This document shows positions 26,918 to 35,563 of a stretch of 38,032 nt of DNA, in pieces. The translations under genes were made by a program, and so were the position numbers. Source of the stretch: Parachlamydiales bacterium (GTDB lineage: Bacteria; Chlamydiota; Chlamydiia; Chlamydiales; Rhabdochlamydiaceae); NCBI GenBank assembly GCA_027316765.1, contig DAHVFY010000004.1, forward strand, positions 13,341 through 51,372, in the 5' to 3' direction. The first letter of the stretch is position 1, and the number at the start of each line of letters is the position of its first letter. The notes beneath the pieces are model-generated. The model saw only the letters and a program-made list of their open reading frames with translations, searched no databases and was not told where the DNA came from.

Positions 26918-27184
26918 TCAAAATCTTGATGAAAACGGTGGAGAAGATGGTGGAGGCAATGGCGGATGCGCCGGTGGCGGAGATGGTGGAGGCAATGGCG
27001 GATACGCCGGTGGTTGAGATGGCGGAATTTCACGTGAAGGAGTAGGAGATCCCCAAGACCTATCACCTCCAAAGCTCACTGCAAATAGCATTTCATTTTC
27101 TCGTCCTTCATTGGCAACGACAAGATCATTCGCACCCACTAAAGCCACCATACCAATCGTTACAATCTTTGCTAACAACATCAT
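26918..27184 (-). CDS. Short proline-rich exported protein
   Basis: An 88-residue protein with a very strong ribosome binding site (AGGAGGG) before two successive ATGs. Its N-terminus LLAKIVTIGMVALVG closely matches that of the downstream L,D-transpeptidase (SLAKVVTIGAIAIFG), and its C-terminal half is Pro/Ser-rich with a repeated PPLPPPSPPPAHP-type unit. It looks like the leader and proline spacer of a second transpeptidase paralogue whose catalytic domain is lost, or a small envelope protein in its own right. The DNA repeat behind the protein repeat is almost exact, so the length may vary between strains. No operon partner apart from the L,D-transpeptidase 156 bases further on. Confidence 0.7.
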   Translation of the reverse strand: MMLLAKIVTIGMVALVGANDLVVANEGRENEMLFAVSFGGDRSWGSPTPSREIPPSQPPAYPPLPPPSPPPAHPPLPPPSSPPFSSRF

Positions 27185-27323
27185 TTGCCCTCCTGCATAT
27201 TTCTAGGACACACTTTTGACTTCCATGTTGTAGAGTATCTTTGAACTACTAATATTTTTCAAACAGATACATAAAAAAAAATCTTGCTCAAAATTTCCTT
27301 CACATTCTATCCTTCGCGTAAAA

Positions 27324-30300
27324 ATGATAGAAAATTTTATGCGCTACATCCTTCTCTTTTTCCTTTTTGCATTATCTGCACATGCTGATCTAAAAGACCC
27401 CTACGTCCTTGCAGCAACAGAAGGCGATCCCTCACTCAACCTTTGTCCTTACGTCAATAGCCTGACAGGCGACTTTATGATCGACGAAGCAGATCTTGTC
27501 ATCGAAGCCGCAGAACCTCTTGTTCTTAGACGCGCCTATGTCAGCGGTGATGGAAATGGAGGGTGGAGTTTTTTTCCTCACACCACTTTATATGTTAGCG
27601 ACAGCCGCAAACAAAAGAAAAAATACATCCACGTTGCAGAACCATCAGGTTCTACCATCATTTACAAGAGCTCAGCCGATGACACACACACTTATAGACT
27701 CGCCATCGAAAAACAAGGAAAAGGAGCGACCAACACCTCTCAAGGAATCATCGGCGGTAGAACCAACCTAAAAAATACTGTCATTCATCGCGATGACGAC
27801 AAGATTACCATGTACTGCGCTAATGGCACAAAGCGCGTCTACAAAAAGTCAAAGCGCAAAGTCTACCTTCTTGAGAGCGAAAAAAAAGCAAACGGCAACT
27901 ACATCCTCTATAAATATGACGACCAAGACCGGCTGAGAAAAATCTCCACCATGGACCCCTCAAAGACAAACGTCTACGCCTATCTCAAAATCTCCTACCC
28001 AAGCTCCCATGGACAAAGCTTTGATATCACCACGTCCGATGGAAGAAACCTCTCGTATGAGATGAGCCACGGTTATCTTTTTGTCAACAATAGCTCGCAT
28101 AAACCCAAAGAAAAACTGAGTTATAAGGCTGCAACAGAGTCAGGATTTCTTGTGAAAGAACGCTCCTTTCCTGACGGAAGAAAAATCCAGATCGACTATT
28201 ACAAGAAAAAAGATGCTGACATCCACTCTCATGAAGATCCCAGATGCGATAGAGTCAAAACCATCTATGAAATGGTAGGAGAAGAACTCGTTCCCACTTA
28301 CCGCTTTTCTTACGACGTTCAAAGAGAAAAAAACAAGAAAGGAAAAAAGCATTTTACCTACAAAGAAAATGGCACGACAGAGATCTACGACGCTCTAGAC
28401 AACCTTACAAAAGTGCACTTCACCCCGCACTTCTACGTTACAGACATCGAACGTTTTCAAAAAACTCATCAAGAACAGGTGTTTCATAGCAAAATTTGTT
28501 TCGAGTGGGAACCTGATGGGCAGTTAAAAGCCAAATCCCTTGTCGATGAAAATCATAACAAAGTCTGGGAGCGCACATTAAAATACGACACAAATGGCAA
28601 TGTCCTCCTTGAAACCTTCTCCGGCAACTTATCTGGTAGTGGCAACTGGGAATCGTATCAAAAAAAATACACCTATGATGAAAATAATCTCATGCGCTCT
28701 CAAGAAGAAGATAACGGTAAAAAGATTATCTACGGGCACCTTCCCGGCACTGATCTTCTAACCGTTTATCTCATCTTCGATAAGAGTAAAATCCTCAAAA
28801 GAGAATTTAGACGCTATAACTCTAGCAACCTTCTAGAGATCCTCATTACCGATGATGGCATCACAGACGATCCGGATAATCTCTCAGAAGTTACAGAGCG
28901 CTTCATCACAAAATTCAAATACGAACCAAGAGGACTTCCCGAATTCATCCAGGAATACTACCTCAATGACGAAAAAGAGATCCCCATCAAAACCACCTAT
29001 ATCGGGTACAACAAAAAAGGAAAGATTAAGAAGAAAGATATCTATGATAATGAAAACAAGCTGCGCTACACTCTACATTACGATTACAACGACTACGGCT
29101 ACCTCACCTACGAAACTAACCCCCTTGGAGAAGAAACGATCGCCTCTTATGATGCCTTTGGTAATCAAATGACCCTGATGCCGCCCGGCGGCCCTCTGCA
29201 AATGAGAGACTACGACAAAGGAAATAACCTTAAATACAGTGCAGAAGTTACAGAAGAAGAAAAGCAGATCACCTATTACCACTACAACAACAAACGTCAG
29301 CAGATCGATAGCCTGGATTATTTAAATCGAGAAACACGCTTTGAGCACGATCTTGATGGCAACGTCATCTCGATCATCTCCCCCATCGTGCTCGATGAGA
29401 CCGGTAAAGAGATCACACCCATCACAACAAACACGTACAACTGCCTTGGCAAACAAACCTCCATCACAACCCCTAAAGGACATACAACAAAAACAACATA
29501 TAACAGCCGCGGCAGCCCCACTCTCATCACCCATCCCGATGGCTCAAAAGAACAGTATATCTACAATCTTGATGGCACATTAAAAACATCCATCGATGCT
29601 GAAGGATATACAACTGACTACACGTGGGATATTTTTGAAAGACCTCTTACAAAAGAAGTGGCAGGCATTGCAAAAGAGATCTTCTCCTATAACACCTTTC
29701 ATCTCTTGCAACACACCAATCCTGAAGGACACACGACCACCTACACCTACAATAAAGCCGGTCAAAAAACTTCAGAAACTTTAGACAAAACAACGACCCT
29801 TTACTCTTATGATCCCTTGGGAAGACTTCTCCGTACACAACAAGAAGATCTACTTCTCTTCACAGAATACAATCTCCTCGACCAACTCATCGAAGAAAGA
29901 GCAGAAGACATCTCCTGTCATCTTCTTTCTAAAACAACCTATAAATACCACCCCTCCGGCAACCACACCCAAATTATACGTCACCACGACGACGGCATCT
30001 CGGTAGAAATAACAGACTACGACCTCTTTAACAGAATCAAAGAGAAAAAAGACCCCCTCGGTCATATAACCTCATATGCATACAAAAAAAACCTCTTACA
30101 ACGCACATTAGAACTTACAGAAACCAATCCGCTTGGCAACACAACCATCACAACAATCGACCCTCTTGATCGCATTAGCTCCATTGAAAAGAAAAATCGC
30201 CATGGAGAAACTACTGCTCTTGACACACTCTTCTATGATGCAGACTCTCATCTCGCCTATCAAAAAACACTCCTCATCCCCGGTCATGGCACTCTACACA

Positions 30301-32474
30301 CACGTTGGGATTATGACAATCGCGGACAGCTCGCTAAACTCATTCAAGCAGAAGGTACGCAAGAAGAGAAAACAACACACTATAGCTACACTCTGCGCGG
30401 CGCTCGTAAAACCATCACAAAACCAGACGGCACGATTCTCTCCTACACCTACGATCCTCTCAACCGACTCGAAGAGCTCACCTCATCAACAGGCGACATT
30501 CACTACCTTTATCACTACAACACACAAGCATCGCAACCCACCTCCATCGACGATCTCATCGCCAAAACCACCACAACGCTAAGCTACAACACATCCGGTC
30601 AAGTTCTTCAAGAAACCCTCGCAAACGGCCTCACCCTGACAAACACCTACGACACCCGCAGTAGACGCAAATCCCTCACACTCCCTGACCATTCCTTCAT
30701 CCTCTACGACTACACAGCGAATAACCTTTACTCTGTTTCCAAATACACCCCAGCTAACGACCTCATCTACACACACACCTACACCCACTACGACATATCA
30801 GGTCCTCTTCGCACACAAGAGCTGATCAACAATCTCGGCACCATCCACTACACCATCGACGCGCTCGCCCGCACAACCGCGATCACCGCCTTCTATTTCA
30901 CGCAAACCCTCGATGAGATCGACCCCTGCGGCAACATCACCCTCATCCATACCAACCAAGAACCCTTCACCTTCTCCTACAACTCCCTCAACCAACTCAC
31001 TCAAGAAAAGAAGCACACCTACAAAGTCGACTCCCTCCATCGCCGTCTTGAAAAAGACAGTACCCCCAATCACCCCAACTCTCTCAATCAACTCCATCTT
31101 CTCTACACCTACGACCAAAACGGCAATCCCCGCATCAACCACGAAGATAACACCACCTACACATACGACTCCCTCGATCGCCTCATCGAAATCACAAAAC
31201 AAGATGGCACAGCTCTCTCCTACACCTATGATCCCCTCCACCGCCGCCTCTCTAAAACCCTCCATCAAAATAACACCTCAAGCACCCTTCTCTTCCTCTA
31301 CGATGGACAAAACGAAATTGGCGCTGCAACCCAAAACGGTACACTTACCGAACTCCGCATCCTCGGCAACACCCCCCATGCCGAAATCTCTGCCGCCATT
31401 GCCATCGAACTCAACAACATCCCCTACGCGCCCCTCCACGACCTCTTCGGCAACCTCACCCACCTCATCGACCCCACCGGAACCATCATCGCCTACCAGG
31501 AGTACACCGCCTTCGGCGAAACCACCCCCTCCATCTCTCCCTGGGGCTTCTCCTCCAAACGCACCGACTCCGAAACCCACCTCGTCTACTTCGGCAGACG
31601 CTACTACGTCCCCGCCACCGGCCGCTGGCTCACCCCCGACCCCGCCGGCCTCCCCGACGGCCCCAACCTCTACGCCTACCTCCACCACTCCCCCCTCACC
31701 GCCCACGACCTCTATGGACTTTTTGCAATCGCTCCCGGAACAGGAAATATCTTGGCTACTGGCCGCAGACAAGTAGAACAAGAAAGCAATAAATTACAAC
31801 AATTCATGTCAGGGACAAACGCGTCTACAAAAAATTACCACATTTATCGACCTCCCGCATACCCTCCGAATACTCAAAATTTACCTTTAGGTATGATCAT
31901 TCACAACAATGGAATGGACACCGACTTAAATACTCATCTAAGTAACCTTAAATATATTTCAGACTTAGGCGGTGAAGTCCCCGTCCACGGAGTACATTTC
32001 GCCACACATGGGAAAAGCACCGATTTAAAAATTGCTTTTGCCACACGAAAATCAGGAATGAACAATACAATTATGGAAATTGTTAACAAATGCCATGAAG
32101 CATATCAAATAGTTGGACCTAATGGAGGGATCCTGCTTTTTAACCACAGTTTAGGATGTCTACATGCTTACTTTGGGATCTGGTTCTTACCTCCAGAAAT
32201 AAGAAGTATCATGTATGTAATAAATGTAGCACCTGCTAAATTCCTTCATAGAAATAGCGGCGTAAAGGACATTATGTCTTATGGCAGTACTGGTGATTTC
32301 GTACATAGATGGGATAGTAAAGGATTGAAAATGGCTATTGAAGAAGGTTCCTTTACACTACTAAAATCAGTTAAAGAGACCGGGTATCCGGACCATGGAA
32401 TCCAAAGCGCTACTTTCAAAGAACCAACTCGACAACTTACATATGATTTTGCAAAGACTTTCTACTGTCAGTAA
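27324..32474 (+). CDS. Secreted Rhs/YD-repeat protein with C-terminal DUF687-like hydrolase domain
   Basis: A 1716-residue polymorphic-toxin-type protein. A signal peptide (MRYILLFFLFALSAHA, from a second ATG at 27339) precedes an N-terminal domain like other Rhs proteins (VNSLTGDFMIDEADLVIE), then dozens of YD repeats (for example YTYDPLNRLEELTSSTGDI), ending in the Rhs core signature DPAGLPDGPNLYAYLHHSPL (from residue 1439). After about residue 1468 comes a different domain with GMIIHNNGMDTDL, VHGVHFATHGKSTD, a nucleophile-elbow-like LFNHSLGC (S1609), TGDFVHRWD (D1658) and YPDHGIQSATF (H1691). I read this as an alpha/beta-hydrolase, resembling from memory the chlamydial DUF687 family. The core is C-rich and the end AT-rich. 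A small exported gene follows ten bases later. Confidence 0.88.
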   Translation: MIENFMRYILLFFLFALSAHADLKDPYVLAATEGDPSLNLCPYVNSLTGDFMIDEADLVIEAAEPLVLRRAYVSGDGNGGWSFFPHTTLYVSDSRKQKKKYIHVAEPSGSTIIYKSSADDTHTYRLAIEKQGKGATNTSQGIIGGRTNLKNTVIHRDDDKITMYCANGTKRVYKKSKRKVYLLESEKKANGNYILYKYDDQDRLRKISTMDPSKTNVYAYLKISYPSSHGQSFDITTSDGRNLSYEMSHGYLFVNNSSHKPKEKLSYKAATESGFLVKERSFPDGRKIQIDYYKKKDADIHSHEDPRCDRVKTIYEMVGEELVPTYRFSYDVQREKNKKGKKHFTYKENGTTEIYDALDNLTKVHFTPHFYVTDIERFQKTHQEQVFHSKICFEWEPDGQLKAKSLVDENHNKVWERTLKYDTNGNVLLETFSGNLSGSGNWESYQKKYTYDENNLMRSQEEDNGKKIIYGHLPGTDLLTVYLIFDKSKILKREFRRYNSSNLLEILITDDGITDDPDNLSEVTERFITKFKYEPRGLPEFIQEYYLNDEKEIPIKTTYIGYNKKGKIKKKDIYDNENKLRYTLHYDYNDYGYLTYETNPLGEETIASYDAFGNQMTLMPPGGPLQMRDYDKGNNLKYSAEVTEEEKQITYYHYNNKRQQIDSLDYLNRETRFEHDLDGNVISIISPIVLDETGKEITPITTNTYNCLGKQTSITTPKGHTTKTTYNSRGSPTLITHPDGSKEQYIYNLDGTLKTSIDAEGYTTDYTWDIFERPLTKEVAGIAKEIFSYNTFHLLQHTNPEGHTTTYTYNKAGQKTSETLDKTTTLYSYDPLGRLLRTQQEDLLLFTEYNLLDQLIEERAEDISCHLLSKTTYKYHPSGNHTQIIRHHDDGISVEITDYDLFNRIKEKKDPLGHITSYAYKKNLLQRTLELTETNPLGNTTITTIDPLDRISSIEKKNRHGETTALDTLFYDADSHLAYQKTLLIPGHGTLHTRWDYDNRGQLAKLIQAEGTQEEKTTHYSYTLRGARKTITKPDGTILSYTYDPLNRLEELTSSTGDIHYLYHYNTQASQPTSIDDLIAKTTTTLSYNTSGQVLQETLANGLTLTNTYDTRSRRKSLTLPDHSFILYDYTANNLYSVSKYTPANDLIYTHTYTHYDISGPLRTQELINNLGTIHYTIDALARTTAITAFYFTQTLDEIDPCGNITLIHTNQEPFTFSYNSLNQLTQEKKHTYKVDSLHRRLEKDSTPNHPNSLNQLHLLYTYDQNGNPRINHEDNTTYTYDSLDRLIEITKQDGTALSYTYDPLHRRLSKTLHQNNTSSTLLFLYDGQNEIGAATQNGTLTELRILGNTPHAEISAAIAIELNNIPYAPLHDLFGNLTHLIDPTGTIIAYQEYTAFGETTPSISPWGFSSKRTDSETHLVYFGRRYYVPATGRWLTPDPAGLPDGPNLYAYLHHSPLTAHDLYGLFAIAPGTGNILATGRRQVEQESNKLQQFMSGTNASTKNYHIYRPPAYPPNTQNLPLGMIIHNNGMDTDLNTHLSNLKYISDLGGEVPVHGVHFATHGKSTDLKIAFATRKSGMNNTIMEIVNKCHEAYQIVGPNGGILLFNHSLGCLHAYFGIWFLPPEIRSIMYVINVAPAKFLHRNSGVKDIMSYGSTGDFVHRWDSKGLKMAIEEGSFTLLKSVKETGYPDHGIQSATFKEPTRQLTYDFAKTFYCQ

Positions 32475-32484
32475 AGGGAAAACC

Positions 32485-33066
32485 ATGAAAATATTTTTTT
32501 TAATTATTCTATTTGGAGTCATGATCAATACAAATGCTAACACCACAAAATCTGAAAGTGAACTGGTAAAAATGGATACGATAGCAGATCAGCTAAGCCT
32601 CAATTTTTCAAAAAAAATGAAGGAAAAATTTGGCTTTGACCTTCTTGGTATGGGAGGTGGTGGGTTTCATGATTTTAACGCCCTCAGTATGCATTTTAAT
32701 TCTCCTAATGTTCTCGAGCTTTCTGAGGCTAGAATCTTAATTCTAGAAGTAGTAAGTGAGTTCCTAAACAGCATTAATTCTGACAAAAATATTAAGCCTT
32801 ATTTAAGAAACTATCCTTTTGATGCTAGCAACATCAGATTTCTCATTGGTTTTACTAAAAACAACCAATATCCAATTGAAGGTAAAGTGGCATTTATTGG
32901 CTTCAGCTATGGAAAAATTAACTATGCAACTTTTGATCATGAAAACGATCGCTTAAAAAATATTTTCAGAGAAACCTACGATGAAGCTCTCCAAATCGTA
33001 CTAAAAGAAAATAATAGCGACAATGCTAATTCCTCCTCAACAAACCCAGACCTCCCCTCTTCCTAA
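32485..33066 (+). CDS. Candidate immunity or partner protein of the Rhs hydrolase, copy 1
   Basis: A 193-residue exported protein. The start at 32485 follows AAAGGG and gives a signal peptide MKIFFLIILFGVMINTNA; the open frame runs further upstream inside the Rhs gene. The mature protein carries LNFSKKMKEKFGFDLLGMGG, then a pattern of ARILILEVVSEFLNSIN and IKPYLRNYPF that I have seen in small chlamydial and Legionella-type proteins of unknown function. The gene begins ten bases after the Rhs stop, and the same spacing to a hydrolase tail recurs in all four copies, which is the main argument for a functional pair. Export to the periplasm would suit protection against an envelope-active hydrolase. 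A role as co-secreted effector is the alternative. Confidence 0.8.
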   Translation: MKIFFLIILFGVMINTNANTTKSESELVKMDTIADQLSLNFSKKMKEKFGFDLLGMGGGGFHDFNALSMHFNSPNVLELSEARILILEVVSEFLNSINSDKNIKPYLRNYPFDASNIRFLIGFTKNNQYPIEGKVAFIGFSYGKINYATFDHENDRLKNIFRETYDEALQIVLKENNSDNANSSSTNPDLPSS

Positions 33067-33075
33067 GTCTTCTTT

Positions 33076-33454
33076 ATGAAAATTACTTCAATAAATATTC
33101 CAGCAGCTGGAACATGGGCAAAAGATTGTGAATTACTTAGTTTGTCTGATTGCAGAGGATTTACATTAAATTATCGCAAAGATGAAGATAATACTTTCTG
33201 GAGCATGAGACACCAGGGGATCATCGCATATAAAGTCATTAGTGAAGAGTTTGCAAGAAATGGCTATTTTGACAAAACTACCTATAAATGGTTCTTTTTT
33301 TGAGGTACTGGACTCCCCTTGGATAGACGAATTTGGAAAGGATCAAGCTGAAATTCTCAGCAAGTGCAAGCATTATGTTTTTCGATTTTACGATGAGACA
33401 ATAGAAATAATATCAACAGGGTTTTCCATTGAAAAATTGAATAGCCCTCCTTGA
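33076..33454 (+). pseudogene. Frameshifted copy of the 125-residue gene
   Basis: The first part encodes MKITSINIPAAGTWAKDC and the rest, in the next frame, encodes NGSFFEVLDSPWIDEFGKDQ up to the stop at 33452-33454. The intact gene at 36758 shows that one extra T in the run at 33267-33270 (TTTT against TTT) breaks the frame, leaving a 75-residue truncated product. Outside this the two copies are nearly identical, so inactivation is recent, or this is a phase-variable or sequencing-sensitive homopolymer. Confidence 0.85.
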
Positions 33455-33781
33455 CTTAGATATGGTTTACATGCCTTTTTTGCTATCGTGCGCTTACCCC
33501 CGGAAATAAGAAGTATCATGTATGTAATAAATTTGGCACCTGCTAAATTCCTTCATAGGGATAGTGGAGTGAGCGATGTGATGAATTACATCTGTGACCG
33601 AGATATTGTGCACCTCTGGGACTTCATGGGAGGAGTTCGAGCCGTAGAAGAAGGTTCCTGCTCAGGACTAAAGTCTGTTAAGGGAACTCCATTTCCAGAC
33701 CACGGCATCCTAAGTCCTACCTTTGAAGACCCAATTCAGGGGTCTCTAAACAGTGCTATGAAACAATTTTATTTCCAATAG
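33455..33781 (+). pseudogene. Orphan C-terminal fragment of the Rhs DUF687-like domain, copy 2
   Basis: Directly after the stop of the preceding gene the frame reads LRYGLHAFFAIVRLPPEIRS, which aligns with GCLHAYFGIWFLPPEIRS of the Rhs protein, just after its nucleophile serine. It continues to the end of the domain (YVINLAPAKFLHRDSG, ICDRDIVHLWDF, PFPDHGILSPTFEDP). The aspartate and histidine candidates are kept but the serine elbow is gone, so it cannot be a working hydrolase alone. A GTG at 33488 is the only nearby start and would give 97 residues. Ten bases separate it from the next small exported gene. Confidence 0.8.
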
Positions 33782-33791
33782 GAATGAAGAC

Positions 33792-34385
33792 GTGAATAAA
33801 TATTTTTTATTATTTTTTATAGGATTTGCATTTGTAATTTATGCCAACCCCGATAGAACTATGGAAGAACGAACAAAAATGAATAAAATGGCAAATGAAA
33901 CAAGTCTCAATTTCTCAAAAAAAATGAAAGAAAAATTCAACTTCGAACTTCTTGGTATGGGAGGGAGCGGATTTCATGACCTCAATACATTTTCTCTACA
34001 TTTTAAATGCCCAATGGTACTAGATTTACCCGAGGCAAGGAATTTAATTTTAGAAGTTTCTAGTGAATTTCTACATATTGTCAATTCTAATAACGACATC
34101 AAACCTTATTTAAGAAAACACCCTTTCGACTTTAACAACATTAAAATAATACTTGGATTTAAAAAAAATAACAGCTATCCAACAGGGAATAAAATAGCAT
34201 TTATAAGTTTTAACAATGGGAAAATATACTATGACACCTATGATCACGAAAAAAAAATATTCAAAGATTTTTTCACAGAAACCTACGATGAAGCTCTCCA
34301 AATCGTACTAAAAGAAAATAATAGCGACAATGCCAATCCTCTTCGACAAACCCAGCCCCCCTCCCTTCCTAAGTCTTCCTTATGA
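33792..34385 (+). CDS. Candidate immunity or partner protein, copy 2
   Basis: A 197-residue exported protein starting with GTG (signal peptide ending FAFVIYA). It shares with copy 1 the segments LNFSKKMKEKF, LLGMGG-GFHD, EARNLILEVSSEFL and IKPYLRKHPFD, but is clearly diverged in the middle. The last ~55 coding bases before the tail (ETYDEALQIVLKENNSDNAN) are identical in DNA to copy 1, suggesting gene conversion. The C-terminus is proline-rich (PPSLPKSSL). It follows a truncated hydrolase tail at the usual ten-base spacing. An identical copy begins at 37473. Confidence 0.8.
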   Translation: MNKYFLLFFIGFAFVIYANPDRTMEERTKMNKMANETSLNFSKKMKEKFNFELLGMGGSGFHDLNTFSLHFKCPMVLDLPEARNLILEVSSEFLHIVNSNNDIKPYLRKHPFDFNNIKIILGFKKNNSYPTGNKIAFISFNNGKIYYDTYDHEKKIFKDFFTETYDEALQIVLKENNSDNANPLRQTQPPSLPKSSL

Positions 34386-34486
34386 AAATCAAATTTCTGT
34401 TTTTTATTTTTTTCTCACGTCCCTTGGATAAAATTGGTGCCAGAATTTAAAAATACAGAATGGAAAACAATTTTGGAGACTTATTA

Positions 34487-34930
34487 ATGGAAGCAATTGA
34501 TTTCAAAAAATTGTTTGATGAAATAGCTAAAGAAAGTGGCTTTGACAGAGCTTATAAAGGATGGTTTAAAGAATCTCCGGAAGTCATTCTTGCCCTTGAT
34601 TTACAAAAATCAAATTTCGGAAATTATTACTATTTAAACATCAAATTATTTATCCAAGGAGTATTTGGGCATACTTACTCAAAATGCAAAAAACTAATAA
34701 AAACTGATATTGGGAATATTTTTCTTCGTCAGCCTGACAACTATTCAAATTTATTAGATCTAGATACTCCTTTGGAAGACAGTGATCGAAAGGAAGGTCT
34801 TAGGAAACTGTTCGGTGATTTCATTGTACCATTTAGTAATAAGACTAGCTCTAAAAAAGGCGTTAGAGAACTTCACGAACATGAAGGTCTATTTATATTG
34901 CCAGCAGTTAAAGAAGAGCTCGGTATTTAA
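34487..34930 (+). CDS. DUF4304-like protein, candidate immunity protein
   Basis: A 147-residue cytoplasmic protein. The ATG at 34487 is preceded by GGAG at good distance; the frame opens at 34460. KLFDEIAKESGFDRAYKGWF and ILALDLQKSNFGNYYYLNI resemble, from memory, the DUF4304 family, members of which occur beside polymorphic toxin genes. The toxin it would neutralise is not next to it: upstream is a different tail/immunity pair and downstream, touching its stop codon, is an orphan Rhs cassette with its own partner. It may be left from an earlier toxin end. The gene is AT-rich. Confidence 0.7.
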   Translation: MEAIDFKKLFDEIAKESGFDRAYKGWFKESPEVILALDLQKSNFGNYYYLNIKLFIQGVFGHTYSKCKKLIKTDIGNIFLRQPDNYSNLLDLDTPLEDSDRKEGLRKLFGDFIVPFSNKTSSKKGVRELHEHEGLFILPAVKEELGI

Positions 34931-35560
34931 CTTAGGATCCTCGGCAACACCCCCCATGCCGAAATCTCTGCCGCCATTGCCATCGAACTCAATAACATCC
35001 CCTACGCGCCTCTCCACGACCTCTTCGGCAACCTCACCCACCTCATCGACCCCACCGGCACCATCATCGCCTACCAGGAGTACACCGCCTCCGTCACTCA
35101 GACCCACGCAGTCAACCTCGCAGTCGCCACAGAACCCCTTCCCAACACCATCCACACAACCTTGGCCGAAAACACCTCCACAACCTCATTGTCAAAATTC
35201 AACTTTGTTAAGCAAAAAATTTCCATGAATCAGAGAACTGAAAATATAAACTCTGCTACACTGCTCAAGTCAAAGCTATCAGGATTACAAAAGGCTCAGC
35301 AAACTGCAATTAAAGTTCGTAACCTCCCTGATGGCCGAATTCGATACTATGGCGAAGAAATACTTGCCCATAGATTAGGATTAACAAGAGGTGCCTCTTA
35401 TGTAACAGAATGGAATTTTAATACTGGACAAGTACGTTCTTGGATGGAAAGTTATAATCATTTAGGAACAGTCAATCGAATACACCCTAAAATGATTAAT
35501 GGACAAACATTAAATTATTTACATTATCCACCAACAATAAGTGAATTAGGTCTTAAATAA
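34931..35560 (+). pseudogene. Orphan Rhs-CT cassette: Rhs core fragment joined to a different toxin-like domain
   Basis: The frame opens directly after the DUF4304-like stop and has no start codon at its head. Its first part (ILGNTPHAEISAAIAIELNN through AYQEYTA) copies residues ~1346-1396 of the Rhs protein. After a linker (TQTHAVNLAVATEPL) comes a toxin-like domain with RNLPDGRIRYYGEE, GASYVTEWNFNTGQVRSWME and NRIHPKMINGQTLNYLHYPP, which resembles from memory a polymorphic-toxin C-terminal domain (perhaps 'type 24'; not certain). The DPxG end of the core is missing. Internal starts exist (TTG 35162, ATG 35225). It is most likely a silent reserve end that could be recombined into the full Rhs gene. 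Confidence 0.75.
34937..35090 (+). repeat. 154-bp Rhs core segment, near-exact copy of 31359-31512
   Basis: Aligned base by base, this segment differs from the Rhs gene at only three positions that I can see. It provides enough homology for recombination between the orphan cassette and the main Rhs gene. Confidence 0.92.
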
Positions 35561-35563
35561 ATC

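Larger units (their letters stand above)
33047..34351 (+). repeat. Direct repeat, left copy (1.3 kb)
   Basis: This segment recurs at about 36729-38032. It starts in the 3' end of one small exported gene and contains the 125-residue gene (frameshifted here), a hydrolase tail and most of the next small exported gene. From about 33480 on I see no differences; a handful of substitutions and one single-T insertion (run at 33267-33270) lie in the first 300 bases. The true right limit is hidden because the other copy reaches the window edge. Confidence 0.9.

Noticed and set aside
30913-31776. Ser/Pro/Thr-rich open frame (287 codons) within the Rhs gene
   Set aside because: Out-of-frame shadow of the C-rich Rhs core; low-complexity product, no ribosome binding site, and the Rhs frame is clearly the coding one. 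The same applies to the matching shadow at 34782-35228.
30798-31781. Gly/Val/Glu-rich open frames on the minus strand
   Set aside because: Antisense shadows of the same C-rich codons; no start signals or recognisable domains.
34382-34450. Short open frame of 22 codons (MKIKFLFFIFFSRPLDK)
   Set aside because: Too short, low complexity, no ribosome binding site. It starts at the place where the 125-residue gene starts in the other blocks, so it may be a relic of that junction only.
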